NCBI RefSeq assembly: GCF_003173715.1
Contig: NZ_CP029550.1
Span: 3,378,501 to 3,442,500 of the forward strand
Direction: 5' to 3'
DNA: 64,000 bases
Origin: Methylobacterium durans
GTDB lineage: Bacteria > Pseudomonadota > Alphaproteobacteria > Rhizobiales > Beijerinckiaceae
Below the pieces are notes generated by a model that saw nothing but the letters and a program-made list of their open reading frames with translations, was not told the origin of the DNA and did not search any database. Below, piece after piece: positions 45,802-54,552 of the stretch. Both the position numbers and the translations under genes were made by a program. The first letter of the stretch is position 1. Each line of letters opens with the position of its first letter.

Positions 45802-46498
45802 GGCTGGTGCTCCGCCCGAAACGCAGACTAAGTCTCAGGAGTCTCTGAAAACGTCTTCTCCAAACTGCGGTCGGCGGGGTGGAGTGACAACTGCCACAAA
45901 GACGTAGATCCATCGCTATAAAGTTCTACGCAGGAAGGGAGCTGCGTTCTTTTTTGCTTGTGCAATGCCAGGGACTGTGCGCTTGCAGCAAATCGTAGAA
46001 CAGCCCTGCCGTGCGTCGGCTCGGTATAGCAAAGGGGCGCCACGAGTGGCGTGCGAGACCGGGCCGATCGGGGTGCGGCAGTGGGCCGATACGACGTGTC
46101 GCGCGGTCAAGTGAGCTGGTCGCCTCGTCCAGCCCGTCCCAGTGCGGCGGGATCCCGCGCAACCGCACTCCGACCGCATCCACGACCGAGGCGCCGATTG
46201 TCGAAGCGGTGGGATCCTCCGGCAGGCCCGCCGGGCCGAAACAGAGGGGGAGAGGCCGGTGCGAGGTTGATCTCTCCCAGCGGTGTCCCAGGGCTGCGGT
46301 CATGCTGCGACGCTTCGGCAGCTAACGGCTGTGTTGTTCAAAGGGTGTTCGCGTTCGAGGCGCGAAGCCGCGCGTCGGACGGCATGACTGAGGCCGTGGG
46401 CTGCCCCGCACCACTTCAGCGCGCGGTGCTGATCCTGTGACCCGATCGTGGGCAGTCCATCATGCACCACCGCCTTCTGTGAGACGGTGGCGCCTCCC
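45802..46498. other. Gap after the short DUF4214 gene
   Basis: About 700 bases with only overlapping shadow frames and no recognised domain, repeat or RNA. It includes the likely promoter of the short DUF4214 gene (minus strand) near 45802-45900, which is relatively AT-rich. Confidence 0.4.
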
Positions 46499-46750
46499 TC
46501 AATCTTCAGCAGGCTCGTCACTAATAGCCAGAGCTTCCCGCCGTCGATCTGCGGAGCGGCGCGGCGGATCGGTCCAGCGTGTGAAGTCGGCCTCGTCGTC
46601 GCCAGCCTGCCGCGGGCTGATCGCCGGTTGCTCCGCTCGCGAAGCAGGTTCTGGCGGCCGTCCAGACACCTCATCTTCGAGCATGAGCAGAGCCGCCACA
46701 ATCAGGCAGACCAGGACAGCGCTCGGTGCGAGGGCGCGGATGAAGGGCAT
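46499..46750 (-). CDS. Small bitopic membrane protein (putative)
   Basis: An 83-residue open frame with one N-terminal hydrophobic helix (about residues 6-24, ALAPSAVLVCLIVAALLML) and an acidic, hydrophilic tail rich in Glu, Arg and Ser. A GGAG ribosome binding site sits 6 bases before the ATG. No domain is recognised. It lies alone in a region otherwise without genes, so it could still be a chance frame. Confidence 0.4.
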   Translation of the reverse strand: MPFIRALAPSAVLVCLIVAALLMLEDEVSGRPPEPASRAEQPAISPRQAGDDEADFTRWTDPPRRSADRRREALAISDEPAED

Positions 46751-47369
46751 AGGTTACTCCGATCCTGCGAGGCTGGATCACTCTGCACGCGTCGGGATCG
46801 GGCCTCCGCATTATGGCCGCGAAAGGGCAGCCGGAGGTCCGACCACCGTGGGTGCGGAACGCGACGGGACTGGGCGCGACCGGCCTCGGCGTCGGGCTCT
46901 CGCCTACGATCGAAGGTGCCAGAGGAACGAGTCAGCGGTCTCGACGGTGCGGGGAGCCGGTCGTTGGGCCTGCTTTGACGCAATGAGGACGCAAGCCATG
47001 GTCGTGACGCCGAGCGTTGGAGAGGCACGATGGAGTCTGCGCCCAAGCCCGGTCCAGGATGCATCGCTCAGCCGCGGCGCGCGGGCCACACGTCCGTGCG
47101 AATGCGCACTCGCACGCCGTAGGACTCCGCTCATGCCGGAAGAGATGGTTTACATCTAAACCATTGCAGATCCAAGCAAATTACACTTCCTGTGATCGTA
47201 AGAGGCGCACTCTCGACAATTGTACGTATGGTGTCATACGCAATCTCGGCATGTTCGCAAGTTGAATTGAGGTGAGATTTTACTTAGGTCGAGCGCGGCG
47301 CCCGATTCGATCGCGACGCATTCCCAGAACTTCATCCCTATGCGCAGACCAGCCTGCGAGAGCGCTTTG
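46751..47369. other. Gap before the DUF6894 gene
   Basis: About 620 bases. GC-rich at the start, AT-rich from about 47150. No gene, RNA or repeat is supported. The AT-rich end is a plausible promoter for the gene at 47370. Confidence 0.4.
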
Positions 47370-47630
47370 ATGGCCCGCTATTTTTTTGATGTGCACGAGG
47401 CTCATTCTTCCATCATCGACCATGAGGGTGTCGATTGTGCTGAGGTGTCGGCCGTTTCAGAGGAAGCCCTTCGTGCCCTCTGCGAGATCGCGATCGACAA
47501 TCCTCGGAAGTACCTCGATCAGAAGCTACGGATCATCGTCAGGGATCCCGGCGACGAGGTAGTGGTGACGGCGTCTCTCGGCCTGTCGCTTGCGTGGCAT
47601 GCTGAGGATGCTGACGCGAGGGCGGCCTGA
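47370..47630 (+). CDS. DUF6894 family protein
   Basis: An 86-residue soluble protein that begins MARYFFDVHEAHSSIIDHEGVDCAEVSAVSEEALRAL, the pattern of DUF6894 proteins found in many copies in Methylobacterium and related genera (start M-x-R-Y-[FY]-F-D-x-H, then an alternating strand-helix pattern). The closing strand is VVVTASLGLSLAW. No function is known. The ATG at 47370 is used; an in-frame ATG at 47340 precedes it but breaks the conserved start. Confidence 0.7.
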   Translation: MARYFFDVHEAHSSIIDHEGVDCAEVSAVSEEALRALCEIAIDNPRKYLDQKLRIIVRDPGDEVVVTASLGLSLAWHAEDADARAA

Positions 47631-47648
47631 AGTTTTGGCCGCTTCGCA

Positions 47649-48072
47649 TCACGGCTTGAAACGCGCCGCGAGCTTCTCGGGAGCGCTGGCATCGAGCCGC
47701 TTCAGGCGCTCGAGCGCACGTTCTGCGTCGCGCTCGACGATCGCTTCGTAGCCGCACTTTCACCTCCCTAACTTGGGAAACCAAATTGCGGAGCTTCTCG
47801 AGCGGCGGTCCGTCGTCTGCGAGCTGAGTGGCGGACAGGGCGGATCTCTCCTTGCCTTGCGGGTCCGCAGCGAGCGTGTCGGCAAGCTCCAGGAGGGCCT
47901 CTGAGATGATCCCGAGCTGCCGTCCGAAACTTGCAACCTCCCTGATGACTGCGGCCTCGATCTCGGGAACGCCCTGATAGAGGTGTTGGGAGATGTCTTG
48001 GCTGACAGACCCGCTCAGGGGCGCGTAGAAGGGGAAAGAGAACCAGGAATACGAGGTCGGATTGCCGGACAT
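47649..48072 (-). CDS. Hypothetical helical protein, with apparent frameshift
   Basis: Starts at 48072 (MSGNPTSYSWFSFPFYAPLSG) and continues as a helical protein with EIEAAVIREVASFGRQLGIISEALLELADTLAADPQGKE and LEKLRNLVSQVREVK. It changes frame near 47758-47760, where an AAA run seems to hold one base too many. It then reads KCGYEAIVERDAERALERLKRLDASAPEKLAARFKP to a stop at 47649. Joined length about 140 residues. The two halves have the same charged helical character, which supports one gene. No domain is recognised; a phasin-like role is only a guess. Confidence 0.5.
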
Positions 48073-48504
48073 TGCGGATCTCCTCGGGTGCGACGACGAG
48101 GATGATCTTTCAGGCGGCCCTGATGCTCAAGGACGCGCGCCGCACACCCTGTGGTGTGCGGTGTCCTTTCGAGATCGACTGGGGCCTCGGCCGGGTGAAC
48201 GCTTGGCGCGCTTCGTTCGTGATTGTTCAGCCATCTGCAGCGTGCGCCTGGCCGACTATCGTCCGGTCAATCGGGGTGCTCGAGACAACCGGATTGGTGC
48301 GGCTCTCCCGTGGGCCATGCTTCATGCGTGGCTGCGCTCTATTCGCATTTGCGGTGGCAATGGGCCCTGAGGGAGAGCAAGCCGGGACAGCACAGCGGCG
48401 TGTTCCGGAGGTGGGGTGGACCCACCTCAGGGACATGTGAGACACCCCGGCCGCGCTGATCGGCTCTCGGTCAGCGAGCGGATTGATCAGGACGGATACC
48501 GAGC
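48073..48504. other. Gap with strong hairpin upstream of the Fae-like gene
   Basis: About 430 bases. The main content is an extended inverted repeat at 48129-48168. No gene is supported; overlapping short frames on both strands have no homology that I recognise. Confidence 0.45.
48129..48168. other. Extended hairpin, possible RNA structure
   Basis: A perfect 9-bp inner stem (48140-48148 pairing with 48153-48161, loop CTGT) is enclosed by a second inverted pair, AAGGAC at 48129-48134 and GTCCTT at 48163-48168. The outer stem is separated by short bulges. It might be a terminator of an unknown transcript or a leader structure. Confidence 0.45.
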
Positions 48505-49052
48505 ATGAGCGAACGCATCATCCTACGCGCCGGCGAGGCCCTCGTGGCGGGCGGTCCCCCAACACTGCCTCCGAGCCCGAAGTCATCATCGGTGAGTTGG
48601 ACGGTCCGGTGGGCACGGCCATCGCCACCCTCACGGGCGATCAGGTCGTCGGGCACAGCCGGGTCTTCGCGCTCCTGAACACGGACATCATGGTGCGCCC
48701 GGTGACGCTGTGCGTGTCGAAGGTGAGCGTCACGGAGTCGAAATACACCTCGATCCTGATGGGCACCGTGCAGTTCGCTATCGCCAACGGCGTGCTCGAC
48801 GCGGTGCGGGCCGGCTACCTGCCGAAGGACCGGGTCAATGATCTCGGCATCATCTGCTCGGTCTGGCTGAGCCCGGGCGTGATCCAGGCCGAAACGGTCG
48901 ACCACAAGGCGCTGTTAGAGATTCAGCGCAAGGGCATGACCGAGGCGATCCGCAAGGCCATGACCAACGAGCCGTCGATCGACTGGCTGCTCGAGAACCA
49001 GGATAAGATCATGCACAAGTATTACCAGATGGGGCTCGAGGGTAAGATCTAG
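48505..49052 (+). CDS. Formaldehyde-activating enzyme (Fae) homologue, with apparent frameshift
   Basis: Paralogue of Fae, which condenses formaldehyde with tetrahydromethanopterin in methylotrophs. The N-terminus starts MSERIILRAGEALVAGG (Fae: VGEALVGDG). After a frame break in the C5 run 48556-48560 it continues as EPEVIIGELDGPVGTAIATLTGD, a DAVRAGYLPKDRVNDLGIICSVWL block and DHKALLEIQRKGMTEAIRKA. One missing C would give 182 residues, near the family length (about 170). The proposed catalytic histidine of Fae (AHIDLIIG) appears replaced in SEPEVIIG, so the activity may differ. A terminator follows. Confidence 0.78.
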
Positions 49053-49279
49053 GCTTTTGGCTCAAAGCGAATGCAGTTGATCGGCCATCCCTCATGAAGA
49101 TTGGTCCGAAAACACCGGTTGCATCGTTTATCTCTGGCCGCGTCAGCTGAACCCGTCGACCGGTATGGTTGCGCAACAGCGCCATGGGCAAGCAGGGTGA
49201 AGCGGCATTTTGGACCGTGACACTCCTCCGGCTTGGTCATAACGGGTCAGCCCGCTCGATCTCGCATAGCCAACCGACA

Positions 49280-49315
49280 AAGCCCCGCGACCTCACGGTT
49301 CGCGGGGCTTTTCAT
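49280..49315 (+). terminator. Rho-independent terminator after the Fae homologue
   Basis: 10-bp stem (49280-49289 pairing with 49301-49310, AAGCCCCGCG/CGCGGGGCTT) with an 11-base loop, followed by a short T-tract (TTC). It is about 230 bases after the stop codon. Confidence 0.8.
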
Positions 49316-49780
49316 GTTTGGCGCGCAGGCTCTTCCGGCACCGGCTGAACCGCTTGCGCTATTGAGCTTCGCAGTCTCATTTAACGAACTCCGAGTCCTC
49401 TGGCTTCTGGCAGAATTTATATCCTGCATCCCTAGTCCACAAATGTCTAAGACTTGCAAAATAGAGACTCAAATACCTTTTCGGTTCTGATAAAGTGCTG
49501 TAAAGCCCACTCTTTTGTCGATAAGAACAAATTCCGATTTCAATCGAATTGTTGGGTTTCTGCAACGGTGCGCTGTTTTGAGAATCGATATTGGACATGA
49601 CGGACAAGCGTCGGGTTCTCGGGGGCTGAAATCAGTGCTACCGCTCGTGAGTGAGTTCTGGAGCGGGACAATCCTGTTCTCGCTCCGCCACGAGCGGATC
49701 CGCAGCAGTATGCGTCGCTAGAATTCTGGCCACAATCGTTTTGCTGTCCTGCTGCTGAAACTGTAGATTGAGGGGGAACA
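49316..49780. other. AT-rich gap upstream of a DUF4214 gene
   Basis: About 465 bases, more AT-rich than the flanks. It contains no supported gene on either strand. Expected to include the promoter of the DUF4214 protein that starts at 49781. Base composition unlike the core region is consistent with acquired DNA. Confidence 0.45.
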
Positions 49781-51157
49781 ATGACGACTTTTATCTGTTT
49801 CGAGCCCGCGGATGCGCCCACGCTTGATCTGTATGGATATTACAAGACCGCCACTTATACGAACCAGACCGCGACGGGTTTCACCGCCGTCGTTGACGCA
49901 AACACCCGCATCGATCTAACGGGCTCTGACTTAGCCTACCAATCCGGCTTTCCGATCTCAGGCACGACCACGTCTGCGACGGTGTTCAAGAATGGCTCCG
50001 CCGCTTACGCCATGAGCGGCTTCGCCATTACGATGGAACAAGCCGCCATCTACATGTCGCAGAGCCCGGTCACGGTGAACAAGTCCGTCTTTGCCGGCGC
50101 CGACACCATCGTGGGTTCGGCCTTCAACGATGTGCTGGATGCCTGGGGCGGCGACGACACGCTCACCGGCGGCGCTGGGAACGACACCGTTCTGGGTAGC
50201 GAGGGGCGCGATACCGCGGTGTTCAGCGGCAATCGGTCCGACTACACCATCTCCAGCCACGTCGGCGCGAATGGGCAGATCGAATTCACGGTCGTCGATG
50301 CGAACGCAGCGCGCGACGGCACTGACACGCTTCGCGGCGTCGAGGTCGCGAAGTTCGCGGACGGATCGTTCGATCTGACCGTCGCGCCTCAGGCCTCCTC
50401 CTTCGGCCATGTTGCCACGACTGTGAGCTCCGCCGGCGGGCAGGTCTACGCGCTGTACGAAGGCCTGCTCGGACGCGCTCCGGATGCCGGCGGCCTGGAA
50501 TACTGGGCGGACCGGTTCGATCACGGCACATCCGCGCGAGACCTCGGCCAGTTGCTCCTGTCTTCCCCGGAAGGCCAGACGCGGACCGGAGGCCTCAGCA
50601 GCGGCGACTTCGTCAACCAGCTGTACCAGACCACGCTCGGTCGCCCGGCCGACGGCGGCGGGTTGGCTTACTGGACCGACCAGATCGACAATCACGGCGC
50701 CCAGCGCATCGACGTGGCCAACAGCTTCGTCTTCTCGGCCGAGCATGTCTCAAGCTTGCAGAGCGCGTTCGATGCCGGCGTCTTCGTGGCCGACAAGCAG
50801 GCGGCGGACGTGGCGCGACTCTACTACACCATGCTGAGCCGCGCGCCCGACGCGGGCGGCCTGCAGTACTGGGCCAATCAACTGGATCAGGGCGGCTCCA
50901 TCAGCGATCTGGCGAAGGCGTTTCTCGGCACCCCGGAGAACGTGTCGAAGTACGGCGGCATGCAGAATGGCGACTACGTCGATGCCCTGTACGTGAACGC
51001 GCTCGGCCGACCGGCGGACACGGATGGCAAGGGATACTGGACGGATCTCTTGAACCACGGCACGTCGCGTGCGGACCTTGCGGTGCTGCTGTCGGACAGC
51101 GCGGAATCCCACAGCGTGCACCTCAACCAGATCGAGCTCGGCTGGCACCTCGCCTGA
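49781..51157 (+). CDS. RTX-repeat and DUF4214 protein
   Basis: A 458-residue protein without a signal peptide. Residues about 100-150 are RTX (GGxGxDxUx) calcium-binding nonapeptides, for example GGDDTLTGGAGNDTVLGSEGRD. They are followed by the companion strand DGTDTLRGVEVAKFADGSFDL. From about residue 220 come DUF4214 repeats (LYEGLLGRAPDAGGLEYWAD, LYQTTLGRPADGGGLAYWTD, LYYTMLSRAPDAGGLQYWAN, LYVNALGRPADTDGKGYWTD). The C-terminus ends QIELGWHLA. This arrangement fits a type I-secreted surface or matrix protein. Confidence 0.85.
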   Translation: MTTFICFEPADAPTLDLYGYYKTATYTNQTATGFTAVVDANTRIDLTGSDLAYQSGFPISGTTTSATVFKNGSAAYAMSGFAITMEQAAIYMSQSPVTVNKSVFAGADTIVGSAFNDVLDAWGGDDTLTGGAGNDTVLGSEGRDTAVFSGNRSDYTISSHVGANGQIEFTVVDANAARDGTDTLRGVEVAKFADGSFDLTVAPQASSFGHVATTVSSAGGQVYALYEGLLGRAPDAGGLEYWADRFDHGTSARDLGQLLLSSPEGQTRTGGLSSGDFVNQLYQTTLGRPADGGGLAYWTDQIDNHGAQRIDVANSFVFSAEHVSSLQSAFDAGVFVADKQAADVARLYYTMLSRAPDAGGLQYWANQLDQGGSISDLAKAFLGTPENVSKYGGMQNGDYVDALYVNALGRPADTDGKGYWTDLLNHGTSRADLAVLLSDSAESHSVHLNQIELGWHLA

Positions 51158-51182
51158 GCCGAATTGCGGCGATCAACCGCTG

Positions 51183-51213
51183 AGCCCGCCCGGTTCGCCG
51201 CGGCGGGCTTTTT
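51183..51213 (+). terminator. Intrinsic terminator after a DUF4214 gene
   Basis: Stem AGCCCGCC/GGCGGGCT (51183-51190 pairing with 51202-51209) with an 11-base loop, then TTTT. The hairpin nearly matches the one after the next DUF4214 gene (53567-53595), including the loop CGGTTCGCCG. Confidence 0.85.
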
Positions 51214-51692
51214 CATGTCTTAGCGCCGCGCTCGGCGAACGCGCGCCCCCGGCCCCGAGCAACCTCGCGTCCGGATGCGTCATTCTCGCGCTCCTGAACG
51301 GGATGGCGCATCGGCACGGGTCGCCCTAACGCCCCGCGGCTTCGATCTTCAACGCTGGCAACCCACATTCACGAGGACCGATTCTACTCGCCCTCGCAAA
51401 GCCCGCTTCGGCATCCCAACCCCTCCGCCGAGGCGGGGTCAGTCATATCCGGGCTCGACCTGTGCGGTTCGCCGCGACTTGGCCGCTCTGCTTGAGATTC
51501 GAGAGCGTAGATTCAGGCTGGTGCAGCAGTAGAAGTGGCTGAGATTGCGGTGATAATTCTCTGTCAATCTCAACGCACACTCGGAGCGTGCGGGTCGCAA
51601 TCGAGAAAGTTTAACGTTTATCCAACGATTAGGCTTAAATTTATCGCTGTTGCTTCCCGTTTCTGAAGCCAAGATCAGCGAAGATTCAACAA
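51214..51692. other. Gap between two DUF4214 genes
   Basis: About 480 bases with no supported gene. The last 150 bases are AT-rich and hold a likely promoter for the gene at 51693. No repeat or RNA was seen. Confidence 0.4.
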
Positions 51693-53543
51693 ATGGTTAA
51701 CATCAATGTGGCTGTTGTCACTGACGGCAACGAAGGCGACGCTGTCATCAATGTTTTGAATGCTGGTGCGGTTCAAACGAACGACACGAATGGGGGGTTC
51801 AACGGGTCGTTCTTTTCGAGCTACAAGACAACAAACGCTTACTATAATGTTGACATTAAAGCATCTGATGGCAGCACGTTTGATATCAACTCAATCTACG
51901 GCGTGAATGCCGGCAGTACAACCGATATTCTGGTTTTTCAGGGGCTCGGTCCGACAGATAACGTTCTTGCCTCCATGCAAGTTACGTACAATCCGACAGA
52001 TGTTACGCACAGCTATGCATCGCAACAGACGACTCTCAACTTCACTGGAATCACGACGCTTCGGGTTTTTGCGATCAACAATTACGGGCAGCCCTTTTAT
52101 TTCGACTCTCCGGATTTTGGGAATATCTCGGCTGGTGGGGCCGACACGACGCCCCCGACCCTGACCATCACGAGCGTGACGGGGGCAACCAACCTCATCG
52201 ATGGCCACACGATTCTCGGCACGATCGGCGCGGACGATGCCGGTGCGACGGTCACGATCCGCGACGGCAGTACCGTGCTCGGCACCGCCGTCAGCGATGC
52301 GCAGGGCAACTTCAGCTTCGCCCTGCCTGATCTGCGTACGGGGAGCGGCCAGACCTACAACCTGACCGCATCGGCTTCGGACACGGCCGGGAATGAGGGT
52401 ACCAGCGCGGCCTTCTCGTTCACCCTCGACATGGTGCCGAACCAGAACCTTTTCGGCAGCTTCGGCCCGCATCTGAGCGACACGGCCAAGGCGGTCTACG
52501 CGCTCTACGACGCTCTTCTGGATCGCGCGCCGGACGCCCTCCGGTTCGAGACCTACATCCGATCGGTGGAGAAAGGCGCGTCCCTGCACGACATCGCGGC
52601 CTCCTTGCTCGGCTCCGCCGAGGCGCAGGCCCATGTCGGCGCGACCGGCAATGCCGATTTCGTCGAGCAGCTCTACGAGACGGCCCTTCACCGCAGCGGT
52701 GATCCCGACGGGTTGTCCACCTACACGCAGTACCTGGATCAGGGCGGCTCGCGGGCGGACGTGGCGCTGATCTTCGCGCAGAGCGCTGAGAATGTGGCCG
52801 GGCTGACCGCTCTCTCGTCGAACACGACCTTCGCGCCGGATCCGACCGCCTCCGACGTGGCGCGCCTCTACTATGGCGTGCTCGACCGAGCCCCCGACGC
52901 GACCGGTCTCCAGACTTGGACGAACGCGGTCGATCACGGCACGAGCCTGCAGGCTGTCGCCCGCGCGTTCCTCGCATCCGACGAGTACGAGGCCCACACC
53001 ACCGGCCTGACGGACGCGCAGTTCGTCGACAGCCTGTACCACCAGGTCCTGGCGCGCACCGGAGATGACGGCGGCGTTCAGGCCTGGTCGTCGGTGCTTG
53101 CACAGGGTGGTAGCCGCGCCGCGGTCGCGAACGCGTTCACGGACTCCTTCGAGTTTCAGTCCGCGCACGCGGGAGCCGACAACGCCACCTACGTCCAGGA
53201 TCTTTATCAGGCTGTGTTGGGCCGAACTGGGGATGATGCGGGCATCCAGGCCTGGTCGAGCGCCCTCGACACCCAGAGCCTGACGCGCACCGACCTTGCA
53301 CACGTGTTGACGGCCTCGACGGAGTTCCAGACCAAATACGTCCAGCCCACCGACGCCGCCTTCGTCGACAGCCTGTACCTCGGCGCTCTCGGCCGCCACG
53401 CCGATGACGCCGGGCTGCAGGGTTGGACGGACGCTCTGACGCACGGCGCCAGCCGGGCGGAGGTCGCGGTGTCCATCTCGGAGAGCGCCGAGGCTCAGGC
53501 CCACCTCGTGAACGTCATCGAGCAGGGCTGGCACCTCGTCTGA
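51693..53543 (+). CDS. Bacterial Ig-like and DUF4214 repeat protein
   Basis: A 616-residue protein without a signal peptide. Residues about 1-150 are a beta-rich region of unknown type, followed by an Ig-like domain (TPPTLTITSVTGATNLIDG and ATVTIRDGSTVLGTAVSDAQGNFSFAL, residues about 155-245) as in large adhesins. From residue 270 come about six DUF4214 repeats (LYDALLDRAPDALRFETYI, LYETALHRSGDPDGLSTYT, LYYGVLDRAPDATGLQTWT, LYHQVLARTGDDGGVQAWS, LYQAVLGRTGDDAGIQAWS, LYLGALGRHADDAGLQGWT). It ends VIEQGWHLV, like the protein at 49781. Probable type I-secreted extracellular protein. Confidence 0.85.
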   Translation: MVNINVAVVTDGNEGDAVINVLNAGAVQTNDTNGGFNGSFFSSYKTTNAYYNVDIKASDGSTFDINSIYGVNAGSTTDILVFQGLGPTDNVLASMQVTYNPTDVTHSYASQQTTLNFTGITTLRVFAINNYGQPFYFDSPDFGNISAGGADTTPPTLTITSVTGATNLIDGHTILGTIGADDAGATVTIRDGSTVLGTAVSDAQGNFSFALPDLRTGSGQTYNLTASASDTAGNEGTSAAFSFTLDMVPNQNLFGSFGPHLSDTAKAVYALYDALLDRAPDALRFETYIRSVEKGASLHDIAASLLGSAEAQAHVGATGNADFVEQLYETALHRSGDPDGLSTYTQYLDQGGSRADVALIFAQSAENVAGLTALSSNTTFAPDPTASDVARLYYGVLDRAPDATGLQTWTNAVDHGTSLQAVARAFLASDEYEAHTTGLTDAQFVDSLYHQVLARTGDDGGVQAWSSVLAQGGSRAAVANAFTDSFEFQSAHAGADNATYVQDLYQAVLGRTGDDAGIQAWSSALDTQSLTRTDLAHVLTASTEFQTKYVQPTDAAFVDSLYLGALGRHADDAGLQGWTDALTHGASRAEVAVSISESAEAQAHLVNVIEQGWHLV

Positions 53544-53566
53544 GGTCGCGCTCAGCTTTGCAGTTT

Positions 53567-53595
53567 GAGCCCGCCCGGTTCGCCGTGGCGGGCTC
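53567..53595 (+). terminator. Terminator hairpin after the Ig/DUF4214 gene
   Basis: Stem GAGCCCGCC/GGCGGGCTC (53567-53575 pairing with 53587-53595), 11-base loop, 24 bases after the stop codon. Closely related to the hairpin at 51183-51213, but the T-tract has decayed (GTTCG). Confidence 0.7.
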
Positions 53596-53901
53596 GTTCG
53601 CGTCGGGACTTTTGAGGGTTCGGCCTGCGTAGACCGCAGGGTTGCCGGGGCAGACGGCGGGCCAGTCAATCCGGTGCGCGGCGCTGCCTGTGCGCCGCAT
53701 TCCGATCACCTTTGGCCCGCCCGGCCCAGCCGAGCGGGCATTTTTGTACGCTGCGCTTCGAAGCCGCCGACAGCGCGTTGGGGGGGCAGCGCCGAGCACG
53801 GCGCGTCGGCTCGTTGCGGTGGCGGACCGCGGAGCTTCAGCCACACACCGTGGTACGTGCCCGCAGCGCGATGTGGGCGGCGAGTCAAATCCGGTAGTGG
53901 T
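53596..53901. other. Gap with a third terminator-like hairpin
   Basis: About 300 bases without a gene. At 53715-53745 a GCCCGC/GCGGGC stem (53715-53720 pairing with 53734-53739) is followed by ATTTTT, an intrinsic terminator facing plus. It resembles the two hairpins after the DUF4214 genes, but no gene ends in front of it; it may mark a lost gene. Confidence 0.45.
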
Positions 53902-54441
53902 TCAGCCCTTCAGCCGCTTGTTGCACTCTGAATAGTAGCCGCCGCCCTTCTGGATCCAGTTCAGGCCGCCGTTACCGCTGCCGCCGGCCGTCTTGTTGGC
54001 GTTGTACTGGTCCAAACAGGTGTGCTGGCGGGCCTTGCCGGCCGGCTCGCTGGCGTATTTCGGGTCGACCGCGCGCGGGGACACGGCTTGGCCTGTCGCG
54101 GCCGGTGGTGCGGGGGCGGGGGCGGGCTTCGCGGCCGCGGTCGCTGGGGCTGCTGTCGGCGCTTGCGCCGCTGGGGGCTTCGCCGTCGTCGCCGCCGACG
54201 GGGACGGCTGGGTTGCCTTCGCGGCAGGAGACAACGGGTTCGGAACCGGTGCGGCGGCCGCGGCCGGAGCGTCCGCGCACTCCGCCTTGCGGAAGTCGTT
54301 CCAGCTCATGCCGCGCAGGGTGCCGGCCTGTTTAGCCGCTTGGTACTTGGTCGAGCATTCCTTCGTGGAGAGGGCGAACGCAGAGCCAGAGGCCGTCGTG
54401 AGGATCACGGCGACCGAGACAGCAACGAGCGAGCGAGGCAT
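53902..54441 (-). CDS. Secreted Cys-containing protein with PsiF-like segments
   Basis: A 179-residue protein with a signal peptide (MPRSLVAVSVAVILTTASGSAFA). The mature N-terminus has ECSTKYQAAKQAGTLRGMSWNDFRKAEC. A long Ala/Pro/Thr linker follows (residues about 60-125), and the C-terminus has CLDQYNANKTAGG leading to NWIQKGGGYYSECNKRLKG. The two Cys-containing ends have a similar build (C-x-x-x-Y... W...C), like short PsiF-type repeats. Function is unknown; location is probably periplasmic. It is on the minus strand with the terminator-bearing gap downstream. Confidence 0.62.
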   Translation of the reverse strand: MPRSLVAVSVAVILTTASGSAFALSTKECSTKYQAAKQAGTLRGMSWNDFRKAECADAPAAAAAPVPNPLSPAAKATQPSPSAATTAKPPAAQAPTAAPATAAAKPAPAPAPPAATGQAVSPRAVDPKYASEPAGKARQHTCLDQYNANKTAGGSGNGGLNWIQKGGGYYSECNKRLKG

Positions 54442-54552
54442 GGGAATCGTCCAGTTCGCGGCAACGGAGCCGCGAGATCAGGGTAGGGCGGGAAAGCTGA
54501 ACGCCAATCGACCGGCTCAGCAATATCCCAGAGTGGCCTCACCCAGGTCCCA

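Noticed and set aside
48072..48440. 122-residue plus-strand frame across the hairpin region
   Set aside because: It spans a strong inverted repeat, has no homology and no start signal, so it is probably not a gene.
49049..49240. 63-residue minus-strand frame with Cys pairs (ECHGPKC, RCNRC)
   Set aside because: Looked like a small zinc-binding protein, but there is no ribosome binding site and a competing frame overlaps it; too little support.
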